A stretch of DNA of 64,000 nt. It comes from Symsagittifera roscoffensis. Taxonomy: Eukaryota; Xenacoelomorpha; Acoela; Convolutidae. A program made the translations under genes and the position numbers. The notes beneath the pieces were generated by a model. It was not told the DNA's origin. It saw only the letters and a program-made list of their open reading frames with translations, and ran no database searches. Of this stretch, positions 48,430 through 57,894 are shown piece by piece (the stretch's first letter is position 1; the number at the start of each line of letters is the position of its first letter). The stretch is from contig NC_087069.1 of NCBI RefSeq assembly GCF_963678635.1, forward strand, positions 42,978,688 through 43,042,687, given 5' to 3'.

Positions 48430-48642
48430 ATTGTATCGTGTCCCGGATCCTAAGGGGGGGTCCTTCCTAAGGGGGGGGGGGGTCCTCACGTAAAGCAAAA
48501 TCCTAGGAAAGGGGTCCTTAATTTTTTGGAGGACCCCTATCCTAGGATTTTGTAAATGATCGCAAGTTCCCACCCCTAAAGTAAAAGACCCCCTCCTTAG
48601 GATCTTGTTAAGCTGAGCTCAACAACCGGGACGCGATACAAT
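48430..48642. mobile_element. 213 bp fold-back element with nested palindromes
   Basis: Ends ATTGTATCGTGTCCCGG (48430-48446) and CCGGGACGCGATACAAT (48626-48642) are inverted with one mismatch. Just inside, GATCCTAAGG faces CCTTAGGATC. The centre is another palindrome, AAAATCCTAGGAAAGGGGTCC (48497-48517) against GGACCCCTATCCTAGGATTTT. The whole strand can fold into one long hairpin. Confidence 0.8.
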
Positions 48643-49017
48643 AATTCCTTCTAATTCCTTTTAAAGCGGTCCCTTTTCTCGCGATAATTAAAATTAATCG
48701 TCCTAATTCCTGAACTTTTCTTTTTCGTCCTAGTTTCATGTGGATATCATTTCCTGGCTTTCTTTCTTTCTTTTCGTCAAAGATTTGTCATGCTATTAAA
48801 GTTTGTTAACAAGCCTAAGGATTTCACACATTTGTTTGAATTAACACTTGGTTTGCGTCTACTAGTTTATTTGCCTGAAGCTGTTTATGTTAAAACAGTG
48901 ATTGAGCTCAATACGAGTATTTTATTAGTTGTAAATTGGTAAAAACCAAAACATATACAAGTCAAAGTATAAAAAGGACGAAGAGTAAAAATCATCTGAA
49001 AATATATGTTTCAGACT
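48643..49017. other. Flank of the Polinton polymerase gene
   Basis: No gene seen. The left end of the Polinton should be near or left of here, but no terminal inverted repeat can be assigned because the other end lies outside the window. Confidence 0.4.
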
Positions 49018-49535
49018 TTAATGTTTATTGTTTTGGTTTTCTTTGCGCTGTTTTTTAGATGGTCGTTCTTCTGAAGCTTCAGATAAAATAAATGGGTTTT
49101 TTATAGGGGGACGTTCACGGACTCGGCTACTAGAAGCTTCTTCTTCTTCTTGCAGCTCTGCTTCTGAGTAGGGCCGCTGTAAAAATCCCCAATCCGGAAG
49201 TGTAAAATCGGGAGAACTGTTATCAGTTTCATTGTATGAGTTGGCCCACTCGGTGTCCATGTAAATGTCTTCTAGAAAAGCATTTTCTTCAGCGGCTTTA
49301 TGGCCAAAGGGCACTGTCGAAATTCCGTCGAAAAGTAGAAAACGTTTTGAGTCGAATGGTGATAATGCAAGTTTGTTTTGTTTCACTGTCATATTGGTGT
49401 GACCTTTCGAAACTATATTGTAGTTGTACACTCTCATTGTTTTTCCAGTGAATAATGTGTCCCTGAAGGTTTGGTGGACCAGTTCTCTCTGTGCACTCCG
49501 TTTAATTCCTTTGGCACTCAATTTTTGAGTGCCTT
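49018..49535 (-). CDS. polB: PolB exon 3 (C-terminus)
   Basis: Opens after TTCTGTTTAG. The split codon joins G (exon 2) with AA, and the frame runs straight into SAKGIKRSAQRELVHQTF, the conserved KGI block that exon 2 lacks. Read alone it starts only at TTG and would be a meaningless 167-codon ORF. The last ~60 residues are acidic/serine-rich and end in a nuclear-localisation-like PSKKQRKE. Confidence 0.88.
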
Positions 49536-52500
49536 CTAAACAGAAGCAAAATTATTATTCTTTTCTACAACGTTGGGGATAGCTTCATTTCACTTCAGCA
49601 ACTCAATTTATACCGAACAAAATTTGATTCATTTTACCAAAAAAGAGCAGAAGACTCTAAATTATCATTAAAAAAGAGGAAAAAAGAAGGAATATGTTGT
49701 CAGATAAATCAACGTTTAGGCAACATTGTATAATGTTGCCTAAATCAGCTAAATGCCCATAGTTTAATGCAACAAATTAAGGGGTGTAGGTAGGTTGATG
49801 GTGGTATTTTTGTTCTGTAAAAGGTAGGAATGGGGGGTGGAAGGGTGGCTTAAATTTTATTTACCATTAAGGATGACCGAATATAGTTTCGGTTTTAGGG
49901 CGATGAATTCTCTGATCGGCTTCCCACCAGTCTCGTCTTTGAACTTCAGCACAACTTTCTTGTTGGTATCCTCGAACAAGAAATGGTCCTTATCGTAATT
50001 TGAAAAGTCGAAATCAGCTTTTATTTTCTCCAAGTCTCGGTAAACGTCATCAGTTTTTATAGCGTAAATAAAACTATCCGTGTCGGAGTAAAGGAGTTCC
50101 AAGTTTAGATTTGGTTTCATTTTTTGATAATGAAACTGAAACATGAAGCGCTTGGCGAGGTCTAGGATGGTTGCACCAACTATCATAGGTTTATCCCACA
50201 ATATTTTTGTTACTGAAAAGCTAATTGTGGCTAATTGATCGTCAATGATTTGAAAGCTTTTCATTGTGCTCAGAGCTGTTTTTTGTAAAAGTTCTCTCTC
50301 ATTCCTTACAATCTCCAGCTTCTTTCTTCCTAACTTAGACTCCATTGTCTTACCGAAAGCTGAATTAACAATTAGCTTGTAGAAGTTCTCCTGGAATTTA
50401 TTTACCGCGGCTTTTCGTAGGCGGGTGTTGAGGTCGACAAAGGGTGCCATCCAGTGACTTTGGCGGAACTGAAGAACTTTTCCGAGGTGAGTTATTTTCA
50501 TTCCCAGCTCATGGTACAATTTTAGGGTAAGGTAGTGCAAAACATAACCTTCTTTAGGATGCAAGGTCTGTAGAAGCTTTGGCACTTTTAGCAGTGTGGT
50601 GATTCCCAATTTTCCCAACATGTCGACTTGCTCGTTGCTCATTGCACCGATGTCCACTACTTCACGAGATGGGGCAAGAGGGTAATCAGCAAAGAAGTCG
50701 TGAAGCTCTTCGGGTATGGTTAAATTGACTTCAACTATATAACCCCACTCTGAGGTTTCGCTTGTGAGCAGTATGTCTGCCAGACTTTTTTCAACTATTG
50801 AAAAATTGTTTAAGGGCAAAGGGCAGTGTTTCATTATCCCCCCGTACAAATTGTTTGCATCAATATTGAGGATGTAGCTTGATGGTTCTGAGGGCGAAAA
50901 ATCGTCGAGGTATTTATTGTTTGCTTTATAAAATCGGCGCGCGTAAACCGACGACATGCCTCCTCGTATCATTCGCTGCACAAGGTCTAGATGTTCACGG
51001 TCCGTTAAGAGTTTCAGTTCGGGCTTACAAACTTTTAGAAAGGCGTCCCCGGAAAGGTTACTTGCCGTGAAGTAACAGGCGCAATCCAGCCCGTATGTTT
51101 GATAGCAAACTTCACGAAAAGCTTCGAAAACGGAAGCAAGCAATAGCTCATCTGTAGTCAAGTACAAGTCGTGGTAATCACCAAGTGAGCCACACTTCAG
51201 TTCGGTGAAAACTTTAAGGGCATGATTGTACTCGCTTCTTGAAACACTCGCATCCCCTCCTGTTAGACTATTTTTCCACATTGATCGTGGGGGAAGGCGA
51301 GTTTCTCGGAATTTTTCGAATGAGTTGAAGTATGAGTAGGGGTAATGCCCTTTCTGTTTCAACAAACTGACTTTTTCACGTGAGTGGCCGAGTTTTTCAA
51401 AATAGTTCTCCAGCAGAAAAAACTTTTCGTTGGGCAAATTATCGACAAGTTTTGCCAACGATGCTAGCATGAACCTATACGAATCGATGAATCTCAGATT
51501 TTCGTAGAGTTTTTTGATTTTTCCGTTTTTGTCCGTGTACGTCTTTATGTAGACTGAGATTGTCAAGGAGATATATTTTTCTTCAGATGCGGGTATTACG
51601 GAAAAAGTGTTTTCCGAATCGCTTTTTGCCAGCGCTTTGATTATAAAGTGTAAATCATAATTTGACAAATTATGAGCTACCACTGGAATGTAATTTGTTG
51701 TTTTTCTATTAACGTTACACTCATTGTGTGCCAAACCCAGAAACTTGTTGGTGTAATGGCAATGATCAAGTACCACTTGATCATTGTCGGAAAAATCATT
51801 CTCGCATATCCAACAAATTGTAGCATCTTCCCGTTCCTGGTCTGTTATACCAGTGAAAGTGTAATATTTCCTTTTTTCTACGTAAATTTGTCTCGCTAAC
51901 GATTCAAGGGAGCTAATTAGCTCTTCCATCACATTCGGTCCTCTTTTAAGCTCAAACTCTAACAGGTCTTTTTTCCCAAATTCGATTACTGCTAACGCGT
52001 AGCCGCACGGTTGATGGATTTCAATTGTTTGCGTGCTAGATTTTCGCGGATCAGGTTGCGGTCCGTATACTGGTAAGAGCAGTGACTCCAAATCAAAGTA
52101 GATTACTCTGGGTACGTACAAACGAGCTGTTAAGTTTTTGAACTTGTGGTCATCTTTTCCCGGCTTGGGCATTGTTATGACGACATCTTCGTCTTGGTAG
52201 CACAGTTCTTGATGTCTTCTCAGAGTTTCGAATGAAGCGCATGTGTGGAAACATTTGCGACAAATCTCAGATTGAAATCGGTGCACTTTGTGCCGCACGT
52301 ACTCGACCAGTTTCTGGAGATCACTTATCAACACATAGTGATATTTTGATCCATCTGTCAGCAGCAACAATTCCACAATCAGGCTAGTAGTGAATCTGCT
52401 CGATACTCTTATGGGCAACAATTCGCCATCGTTGTACCTGAACAGAAAAATAATTTTTATACCTAGGTTTGAAATGAAATAAAAAGGGTGTTTGAATAGG

Positions 52501-53598
52501 TGAAGAACATTATTGAAGGAATTTTAAAATTTTTAGAAGGCAATTAGAATTTGCTTACCGGAAGACGTTGATTTGACAATTGTTCAACTTTTCAAATCTG
52601 TCCATATCCATCAGACCCATTGGCATTTTGTATTCCCCATTGATTTTCACAATTCCTTCTTTGTCGAGATTGTAGGTTGAGACTTTGTTTTTCTCCAGCC
52701 ACCGTCTAGCTGTGGGGTAGAGGGCCGGCTCATTCACATTGTGATATGCGGCAACAAAGCAGTAGAGAAAGCAACGGTCATCATCTTTAGTGTTGATATT
52801 TGTGAGCAGAGTAGATGCTGCGCTGAGTGCATCAGGTAGCTCGAGGTAGGATCCTGCTCTTATTGGTGAGAAGGCCGCGAAACTGATTTGCAATTTTTCA
52901 ATTCTGTCAATAATCCATCCGCTACCATGAGAAGAGAACGAATTGACTTGGTTGACCATATGTTCAATCAGTTCCAAGAATTGAACCCCAGCTATTCCCT
53001 CGAAGTACACTGTCAATGTCTTAGTGTTCAAAAACAGCATGGTCCTTTCGAAGTTTCCACTGTCCCCGTCTTGCACAGTGGGAATTTTGATCATTCCCAC
53101 TTCCACGTGGAATTGCACCTTGTTCGGACCCTCTTTGACCCTTTCCAGTATAAGAGCATCTATTTCCTCCTTGTTTTGCATCATGACTTGAAGCAAATCC
53201 ATTTCTTTTTCACCAACTTTGAGATCGTATCGACGCAATTTGCCTCTGAACGCGCTTTCCGTTGGGGCAGCGGAAGACGTCGTCTCAATGCCGTCCCAAA
53301 CTGGCAATGCGTGCTTCTTCAGCAAGTGTTGTCCATAGCTTTCCGCGGTGAGAAATATTGTATGGCAATAGATACAATGACTATTCGAAGTCATGTCATG
53401 TACCAGCTCGACGTGCTCTCGGGCTTCCGACAAACTCTCGAATGACTCGAGACACTCATCGCAAACAGTTTGAGGAGGAGGGGGAGGAAGGATCTTGTGA
53501 ACTTTTTGCTCATGTCTTCTCAAGTTCCTTTTAGAGCTCAGTATTTTTCCGCACTGCTGGCAAGGAACAGGTGTCGCGATAGAAGTAGAGTTCGGCAT
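49018..53598 (-). CDS. polB: Protein-primed family B DNA polymerase, three exons
   Basis: Replicates the element. Exons run 53598-52559, 52437-49865 and 49535-49018 (4131 bases, 1376 residues). Three C2H2 fingers come first (C13-C16-H29-H34, C46-C49-H62-H67, C75-C78-H91-H96), then a further Cys/His cluster near 406-426. The exonuclease has FDLESL (D462/E464) and HNLSNYD (~603). Between these lies an endonuclease VII/HNH-like insert (CWIC ... LDHCHYTNKFLGLAHNECN, ~555-587). Polymerase motif A is DANNLYG (873), B is YKLIVNSAFGK (~1035) and C is YSDTDS (1132-1134). Exon 3 supplies the usual C-terminal AKGIK, KLALSPFDSKRFLL and FGH blocks, then an acidic tail with a basic KKQRKE signal. The ATG at 53598 precedes finger 1. 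Splicing is inferred from sites and preserved frame. Confidence 0.92.
49536..49864 (-). other. PolB intron 2 (329 bp) with hairpin
   Basis: Donor G|GTAAAT, acceptor TTCTGTTTAG|A. Reading through the donor gives two codons and a stop. The intron contains a perfect hairpin at 49715-49744. Confidence 0.85.
49715..49744. repeat. Perfect 13 bp hairpin inside PolB intron 2
   Basis: TTTAGGCAACATT, a four-base loop GTAT, then AATGTTGCCTAAA. It has no following T-run and lies mid-intron, so it is not a terminator. It could be a cruciform or protein-binding site, or a structured element in the pre-mRNA. Confidence 0.8.
49865..52437 (-). CDS. polB: PolB exon 2 (exonuclease and polymerase core)
   Basis: Begins after TTTTTCTGTTCAG. 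The split codon CG|G gives Arg and the frame reads YNDGELLPIRVSSRF. It contains all exonuclease and polymerase catalytic motifs and the HNH-like insert. There is no in-frame ATG at its start; the first start-like codon is TTG, consistent with an internal exon. Confidence 0.92.
52438..52558 (-). other. PolB intron 1 (121 bp)
   Basis: Donor CG|GTAAGC and acceptor CTGTTCAG|G after a T-rich tract. If unspliced, the upstream frame ends at once at the TAA that is part of the donor. Confidence 0.9.
52559..53598 (-). CDS. polB: PolB exon 1 (zinc fingers and N-terminal region)
   Basis: ATG at 53598, three C2H2 fingers in the first 96 residues, then about 250 residues ending INVF plus two bases of the next codon. 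This long N-terminal region, typical of Polinton/adintovirus polymerases, may contain the terminal-protein-like part; I see no diagnostic motif for that. Confidence 0.88.
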
Positions 53599-54300
53599 TG
53601 TTTGTTGAAGTTACTGAAGTAATTCAGGAAAATTTCAAGAAGTAGAACTGGTTATGAAAAAGCAAAAGCGAGAAGTGACTAGCACCAAAAAAACTTTGCG
53701 GGTAAGGGCAAGTAGAAGCCATTAACGAGAGTTATACTTCGCCGTCTCGGTAATAAGTACTTTCCTTTCCAAAAACAGGGTTTATTCTAGCTTTAAGCTC
53801 TATATGTCTCATCACTCTGCTCAAGTGCAGGGGTTTTGTATACTAAAAACTCATTCATTTACAGCCTCAAACTTTTGCTGTTAATTTTAAGGGTTAGCGA
53901 TAATGTTTTGGCTTTTTTTAGGGGACTGGTTTAGACTTTCAATTAACATTTCAGCATTAAATTACAAAATTTAAAGCTTAGAATGATTCAGATAGAGCCT
54001 AAAACTTTTTCTGACTAATTTTAACCGTGAAACAGTAATTTCCTAATGATTTCAAGCCCAGTTCTTGGTTTGCGTAAACAGGTATAATAAAAAGTAGAAA
54101 CATGAGATAAAAGTATTCAGAAAGTAAAGCCCTCAACTAACTAATTAAGTTGAAATAAAATAGTAAACTTAAAAAATGAAAATTTTGCAAATTCGACGCC
54201 TTGATAGTTACCGATGCATGATAAGCATAGATTGTCATTTGAATGTGTAAAAGATATCGGAATCAAAGTTTCCTTCATGTCATTCAGTGTCCCGTGAAAC

Positions 54301-54405
54301 ATTTCATATCATGTCCTTCGAAATATTAAGGCATGGCCGTTTGGTTTAAGGGGCAATAGCTAACCCGGCGTTGCTCGTCGCTACGCTCCTCGGGAACGCC
54401 TCCCG
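54301..54405 (+). repeat. 105 bp inverted repeat, left arm
   Basis: Matches the reverse complement of 57870-57974 at 104 of 105 positions. It contains the GC-rich GTTGCTCGTCGCTACGCTCC and TTAAGGGGCAATAGCTAACC. Similarity decays gradually outside (GTGAAAC against GTGAACCGCG). It is GC-richer than the surrounding element. Confidence 0.95.
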
Positions 54406-55239
54406 TTCTGTAATTTCAAGTGAAATTTTTTTTTTCAAAATAAACGAAAACCTCAAACTTTTTATGTTGTGAAAAAAGAAAAAGTAATGTTTAAAAAAGT
54501 ATCTTTTAAATCTATCGACAAAAAAACTAGTAAGTTTTGTGGGACCTCGAGCACAGTTCTACTGGTCAAGTTCGAAATTTAAAAAACATAATTTTTTAAC
54601 TTCTTTTTTCCTTCATTTTTAGCTTGAATTACTCGTTCACGTTTTAAATTCAAGTGAATGTGGTTTGAAATCTTTAGGAGCTATCTGATACGTAATTAGG
54701 ACAAGCGTACAATTAAAAAAAAACATTTATAGCCCAATCAATGAGAGTAGACGCTTAAAAAGTTGTGATTTTTTGAGAAAATCTGATTTTTGTGAAAATA
54801 TTGAAAAAAAAAATTTGGAAAATTTTTTTTTCTCTCCAAATCCATTGAAACTACCCTCAATCAATTTGCCATGAATTTCTGAGCAGGGTTAAGGGTCATG
54901 TTCATTTTTCGAAAAAAAAACATAAATTTTTTTTTTTATCACATTTTTACCAAAAAATTGTCCGTTTTACACCCAAAACATGTATATGAATGTAATATAA
55001 TGCAGATTTATGGCTTAAAACACTCTCTGTTACTTTGCGTAAGGCCTGGCTAACCCCACCGGGCACAAAGTATGATGAGAGAGAGGACAGAGAGTGTTTG
55101 ATAAAAAAGCCAAATAAATATGGTTGGACTACCAACAAGAAAATGTTGGACCCTTCCATATTTATCTTTCTTTTGAAAAGAAAGCAATATCCCGAAAAGG
55201 ATATTCCAAATGGGGTTCACTACTGAGCAAGTGTATTTA

Positions 55240-55240
<1 letters not shown>

Positions 55241-55270
<30 letters not shown>
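55241..55270. repeat. (CT)n microsatellite
   Basis: About fifteen CT units with one interruption. Confidence 0.9.
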
Positions 55271-55521
55271 ATTCTTTCTCAAACAACAATTTTAGCGTAA
55301 AATTGATCTCGGTTTGTGATTTTTTTTCTAGTTTTTCTCTAAGATTTTGCTGAAAACTTTACGGGGCAAACTTTAATTGATCTATTAAGCAAAATAAAAA
55401 CTGAGACAAAAAATATACACACAGTAATGTTAAAACAGCTTAGAAGTCAAATCAAACAAAAATGAAAATATAAAACCTTGGAATAATATTTGAAACAAAG
55501 GAAAGTTTTTTGTTTAAGTTA

Positions 55522-56166
55522 TTAGAAACCTCGAAACTGTAGTTTTCTCTTTTTTGGCGCATAGCAAGCTGCATTTGGAGGAGTGCCTTGAATGAGATCT
55601 GGGGTGACTAGATCAATTGACTCCGCACTAGATGAAACCCGAGCATCCGAATAGGAAGTTGATTGTTCTGGAGTTGAAACTGCTCCCCTAACAAACGACT
55701 CGGGAGACATTGCTGTCGGAATATCCCAGTACGCTTCGCGCTCTGCATAGTCACGAATACATCCCTCCTGATTTTCATACAACGGCATTGACTCGATGTC
55801 ATACGCGAAGAGAATTTTTCTTGGAGACTGCTCGAGCGAGGTTGTGTCGTTTATCTCCGTCTTTTCTAATGCCGGATAGCTCTCGTGAATAGTGCAACTC
55901 TCGTACATTCGTTTTCGATTCTGTCTAAGTAGATCGATGTGATCAAGGAGGTAGTTCGGTAGCATGATATGACTTTTTGTAGTCCATTCCTCGTTTTGAT
56001 TCCCGTCGTTTTTTCGGGGAGCCAAGTCATTGAACGGACTTGCTGTAGACGGAGAGACTCTCTCTTTCTGTTGATGGATGACTGCAATCGACTCTCTCGT
56101 GTATGTTTGGTAGATAATTGTTCTTTCTCGATCAGACACTGAGATTATTTGTAAAGGACTAGTCAT
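55522..56166 (-). CDS. Unknown 214 aa protein with C-terminal NLS
   Basis: A true ATG at 56166 opens 214 codons. The product is hydrophilic, with S/T/E-rich low-complexity segments and no transmembrane segment. A basic APKKRKLQF near the C-terminus resembles a classical nuclear localisation signal. The only block that looks structured is KILFAYDIESMPLYENQEG near residues 117-135, superficially like a PolB exonuclease I block (YDIES), but nothing else of an exonuclease follows. It lies within the inverted-repeat-bounded segment, transcribed divergently from the PC4-like ORF. Function unknown; a nuclear regulatory protein is a guess. Confidence 0.6.
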   Translation of the reverse strand: MTSPLQIISVSDRERTIIYQTYTRESIAVIHQQKERVSPSTASPFNDLAPRKNDGNQNEEWTTKSHIMLPNYLLDHIDLLRQNRKRMYESCTIHESYPALEKTEINDTTSLEQSPRKILFAYDIESMPLYENQEGCIRDYAEREAYWDIPTAMSPESFVRGAVSTPEQSTSYSDARVSSSAESIDLVTPDLIQGTPPNAACYAPKKRKLQFRGF

Positions 56167-56792
56167 GGCTTGAAGAGGTTTAAAGTTTTGTTAAAATGAA
56201 ATGACTGAACTACCGAAATGAAATTGAGAGAATGAAAAGTATGAAAAGTTTATTAATGAGAATGAGATCAGGAAAGGGGTGGCATAGTTCAATTAGGTCA
56301 AAGCTAATAACTTTTTAGGCGAGGCTATTAAATTTTATTAATTCTTTTAAGCATGACGCCTGAGGTCATGTTAGGAATGAATGTGAAAACTCGATTTTTT
56401 AGATTTATGTGACAGCTTTATTATAGTGGCTACGGGCGAAAGCACTCAAAATCAAGTTTTCATGATAGTTTGCCAGACAATCATTGTTATGCTGTTAGAA
56501 ATTCATTACTATGATTCATAACAGTCATTAAAATAACCGTCACAATAAATAACACTAGAAGATTTTTAGAGTATAGACGGGGGAAAAAGTAACTAAATAC
56601 CCATATAAAAAGAGGTTTATCGTTAAAGAAATTATATCCTTGGTGATTAAGTCTTATCAATATGTCATAGGGCGCTCGTAAAATTTATCACCTAAATTTT
56701 TACTTTGGGAGCGCATGATCTGTCTCGTATACTGTGATCAGTCATTCTTCAACGTTCCACACTAAAAACCAGTTGGTTGTTATTCATTTATA
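56167..56792. promoter_or_regulatory. 626 bp divergent intergenic region
   Basis: It separates the minus-strand 214-codon ORF from the plus-strand PC4-like ORF, so both promoters should be here. An arthropod-type initiator-like TCAGTC is at 56738-56743, 50 bases before the PC4-like ATG. No TATA box stands at the usual distance. No ORF seen. Confidence 0.35.
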
Positions 56793-57152
56793 ATGTACGC
56801 TTCTCTTGACACGGATGTAGACTATTTCGATGATTTTAGGGATATATCTTCGAATGATAAACGTTTAGTTAGAGTCGGTGCAAAAACATTCGCACAGACC
56901 GGTACTTACATAACTATCAAATTGTACAAAAAAGACGAAGAGGGAACTTTCAAGTATCGATAAGGAATAACTTTGTCAACTGGTGAATTCGAGTCCTTGG
57001 CGGACAATTACACAAAAATTAAAAGGTTGACGAAAGCAAAAAACTGCGACGTGACTGAAAAACTTAGAAAAAAGCGAAACAAATCTAAAAAATCTTCATG
57101 CTCTGAAAAGGAATGCGAAAGTGAAAACGATGATAACTGTCGGGTTGTGTAA
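56793..57152 (+). pseudogene. PC4-like ssDNA-binding/coactivator ORF with one in-frame stop
   Basis: ATG at 56793. After an acidic leader the frame reads KRLVRVGAKTFAQTGTYITI, KLYKKDEEG, then GITLSTGEFESL, the strand order and spacing of the PC4/p15 fold (a ssDNA-binding transcription coactivator). A TAA at 56961-56963 sits just before GITL, where the family normally has a basic residue. Otherwise the frame continues intact to a lysine/serine-rich tail ending at 57152. A single substitution, a sequencing error or stop readthrough would all explain it. Encoded opposite to the Polinton virion genes. Confidence 0.6.
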
Positions 57153-57189
57153 CATTATCAACTCGTTATTCTATTGAAACTTCAAAGCA

Positions 57190-57894
57190 ATGGTTGAAGC
57201 AATGTATGAGCAATCCCCTGATTATTTCAAACAGTTCCGTAAAAATTACAAATTTTTCATTCTGAATCATGAACCCAACTTTTCAGGCTTCGCTTCAAAA
57301 GCAAATTTTGCAGTATCCTCCCATTCGAATAAATTAGATTTTTGCAACCATTCGATTGACAACGAAAAACATTATCATGTGCTGGTCGAATTTACGAAAG
57401 AGTCTACCGATTTACTTAACAAGATGACTTCAAAAGCCTTCGTTGTTCCTTGTCTTCTCTCTACATTCAAATATTTAATTTTGGGTTGCTCCAACTATGA
57501 ATTGTCTGGCCCTCTGATGGAAAAACTGAAAATAGCTGTGAATTATAACTCCATCAACAACTTAGATGTTAGTGGTGTTCCAGTTCGCAGACGATTGCCT
57601 CAAGTTTGCTTCGGCTCGCAGACTAAATCTGTTCAAACTCAAACTGACCTGATTACTAACGTAACAATTGAACGCTTTACTAATATTTTGAATGGTGAAA
57701 ACGCTGCTGAGTTTTCTAAAATAATTGACATAATTTTAAGTGGGTATGGTTGTATGGAAATTGATTCAAAACACTTTGTTTGTGAAATTTATCATGGAGA
57801 AGAAATTCAAGTTTTAAATATTGGTTTTCTTTCGCTCTTGTATATCAAAAAAAAATGTTACTACACAAGCGGGAGGCGTTCCCGAGGAGCGTAG
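57190..57894 (+). CDS. Unknown 234 aa ORF with HxH motif
   Basis: ATG at 57190, 37 bases after the PC4-like stop and on the same strand, so the two may share a transcript. Residues ~81-88 read HYHVLVEF, the pattern (hydrophobic-flanked HxH) of HUH endonuclease motif 2. The nearby aromatic segments FKQFRKNYKFFILNHE and FVVPCLLSTFKYLI fit a small alpha/beta fold. A clear YxxK-type motif 3 with catalytic Tyr is not evident and no helicase follows, so HUH activity is doubtful. The last seven codons (GRRSRGA) and the stop lie inside the right arm of the 105 bp inverted repeat, so the original C-terminus may have been replaced. Confidence 0.5.
   Translation: MVEAMYEQSPDYFKQFRKNYKFFILNHEPNFSGFASKANFAVSSHSNKLDFCNHSIDNEKHYHVLVEFTKESTDLLNKMTSKAFVVPCLLSTFKYLILGCSNYELSGPLMEKLKIAVNYNSINNLDVSGVPVRRRLPQVCFGSQTKSVQTQTDLITNVTIERFTNILNGENAAEFSKIIDIILSGYGCMEIDSKHFVCEIYHGEEIQVLNIGFLSLLYIKKKCYYTSGRRSRGA

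Larger units (their letters stand above)
53599..55521. other. Non-coding stretch between PolB and the next gene
   Basis: No supported gene. It contains the left arm of the 105 bp inverted repeat (54301-54405), a diverged fold-back around 55022-55100 (CACTCTCTGT ... ACAGAGAGTG) and a CT microsatellite. The PolB promoter is expected just right of 53598; no clear motif seen. Confidence 0.5.

Noticed and set aside
49018-49521. A separate 167-codon gene downstream of PolB
   Set aside because: It has no ATG and carries the conserved C-terminal PolB block; a good acceptor just upstream joins it to exon 2 in frame.
52888-53445. Long plus-strand ORF (185 codons) opposite PolB exon 1
   Set aside because: Antisense shadow of the polymerase frame; no domain of its own.
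55741-55830. PolB-like exonuclease in the 214-codon ORF (YDIES)
   Set aside because: Only the one short block matches; no second or third exonuclease motif is present.
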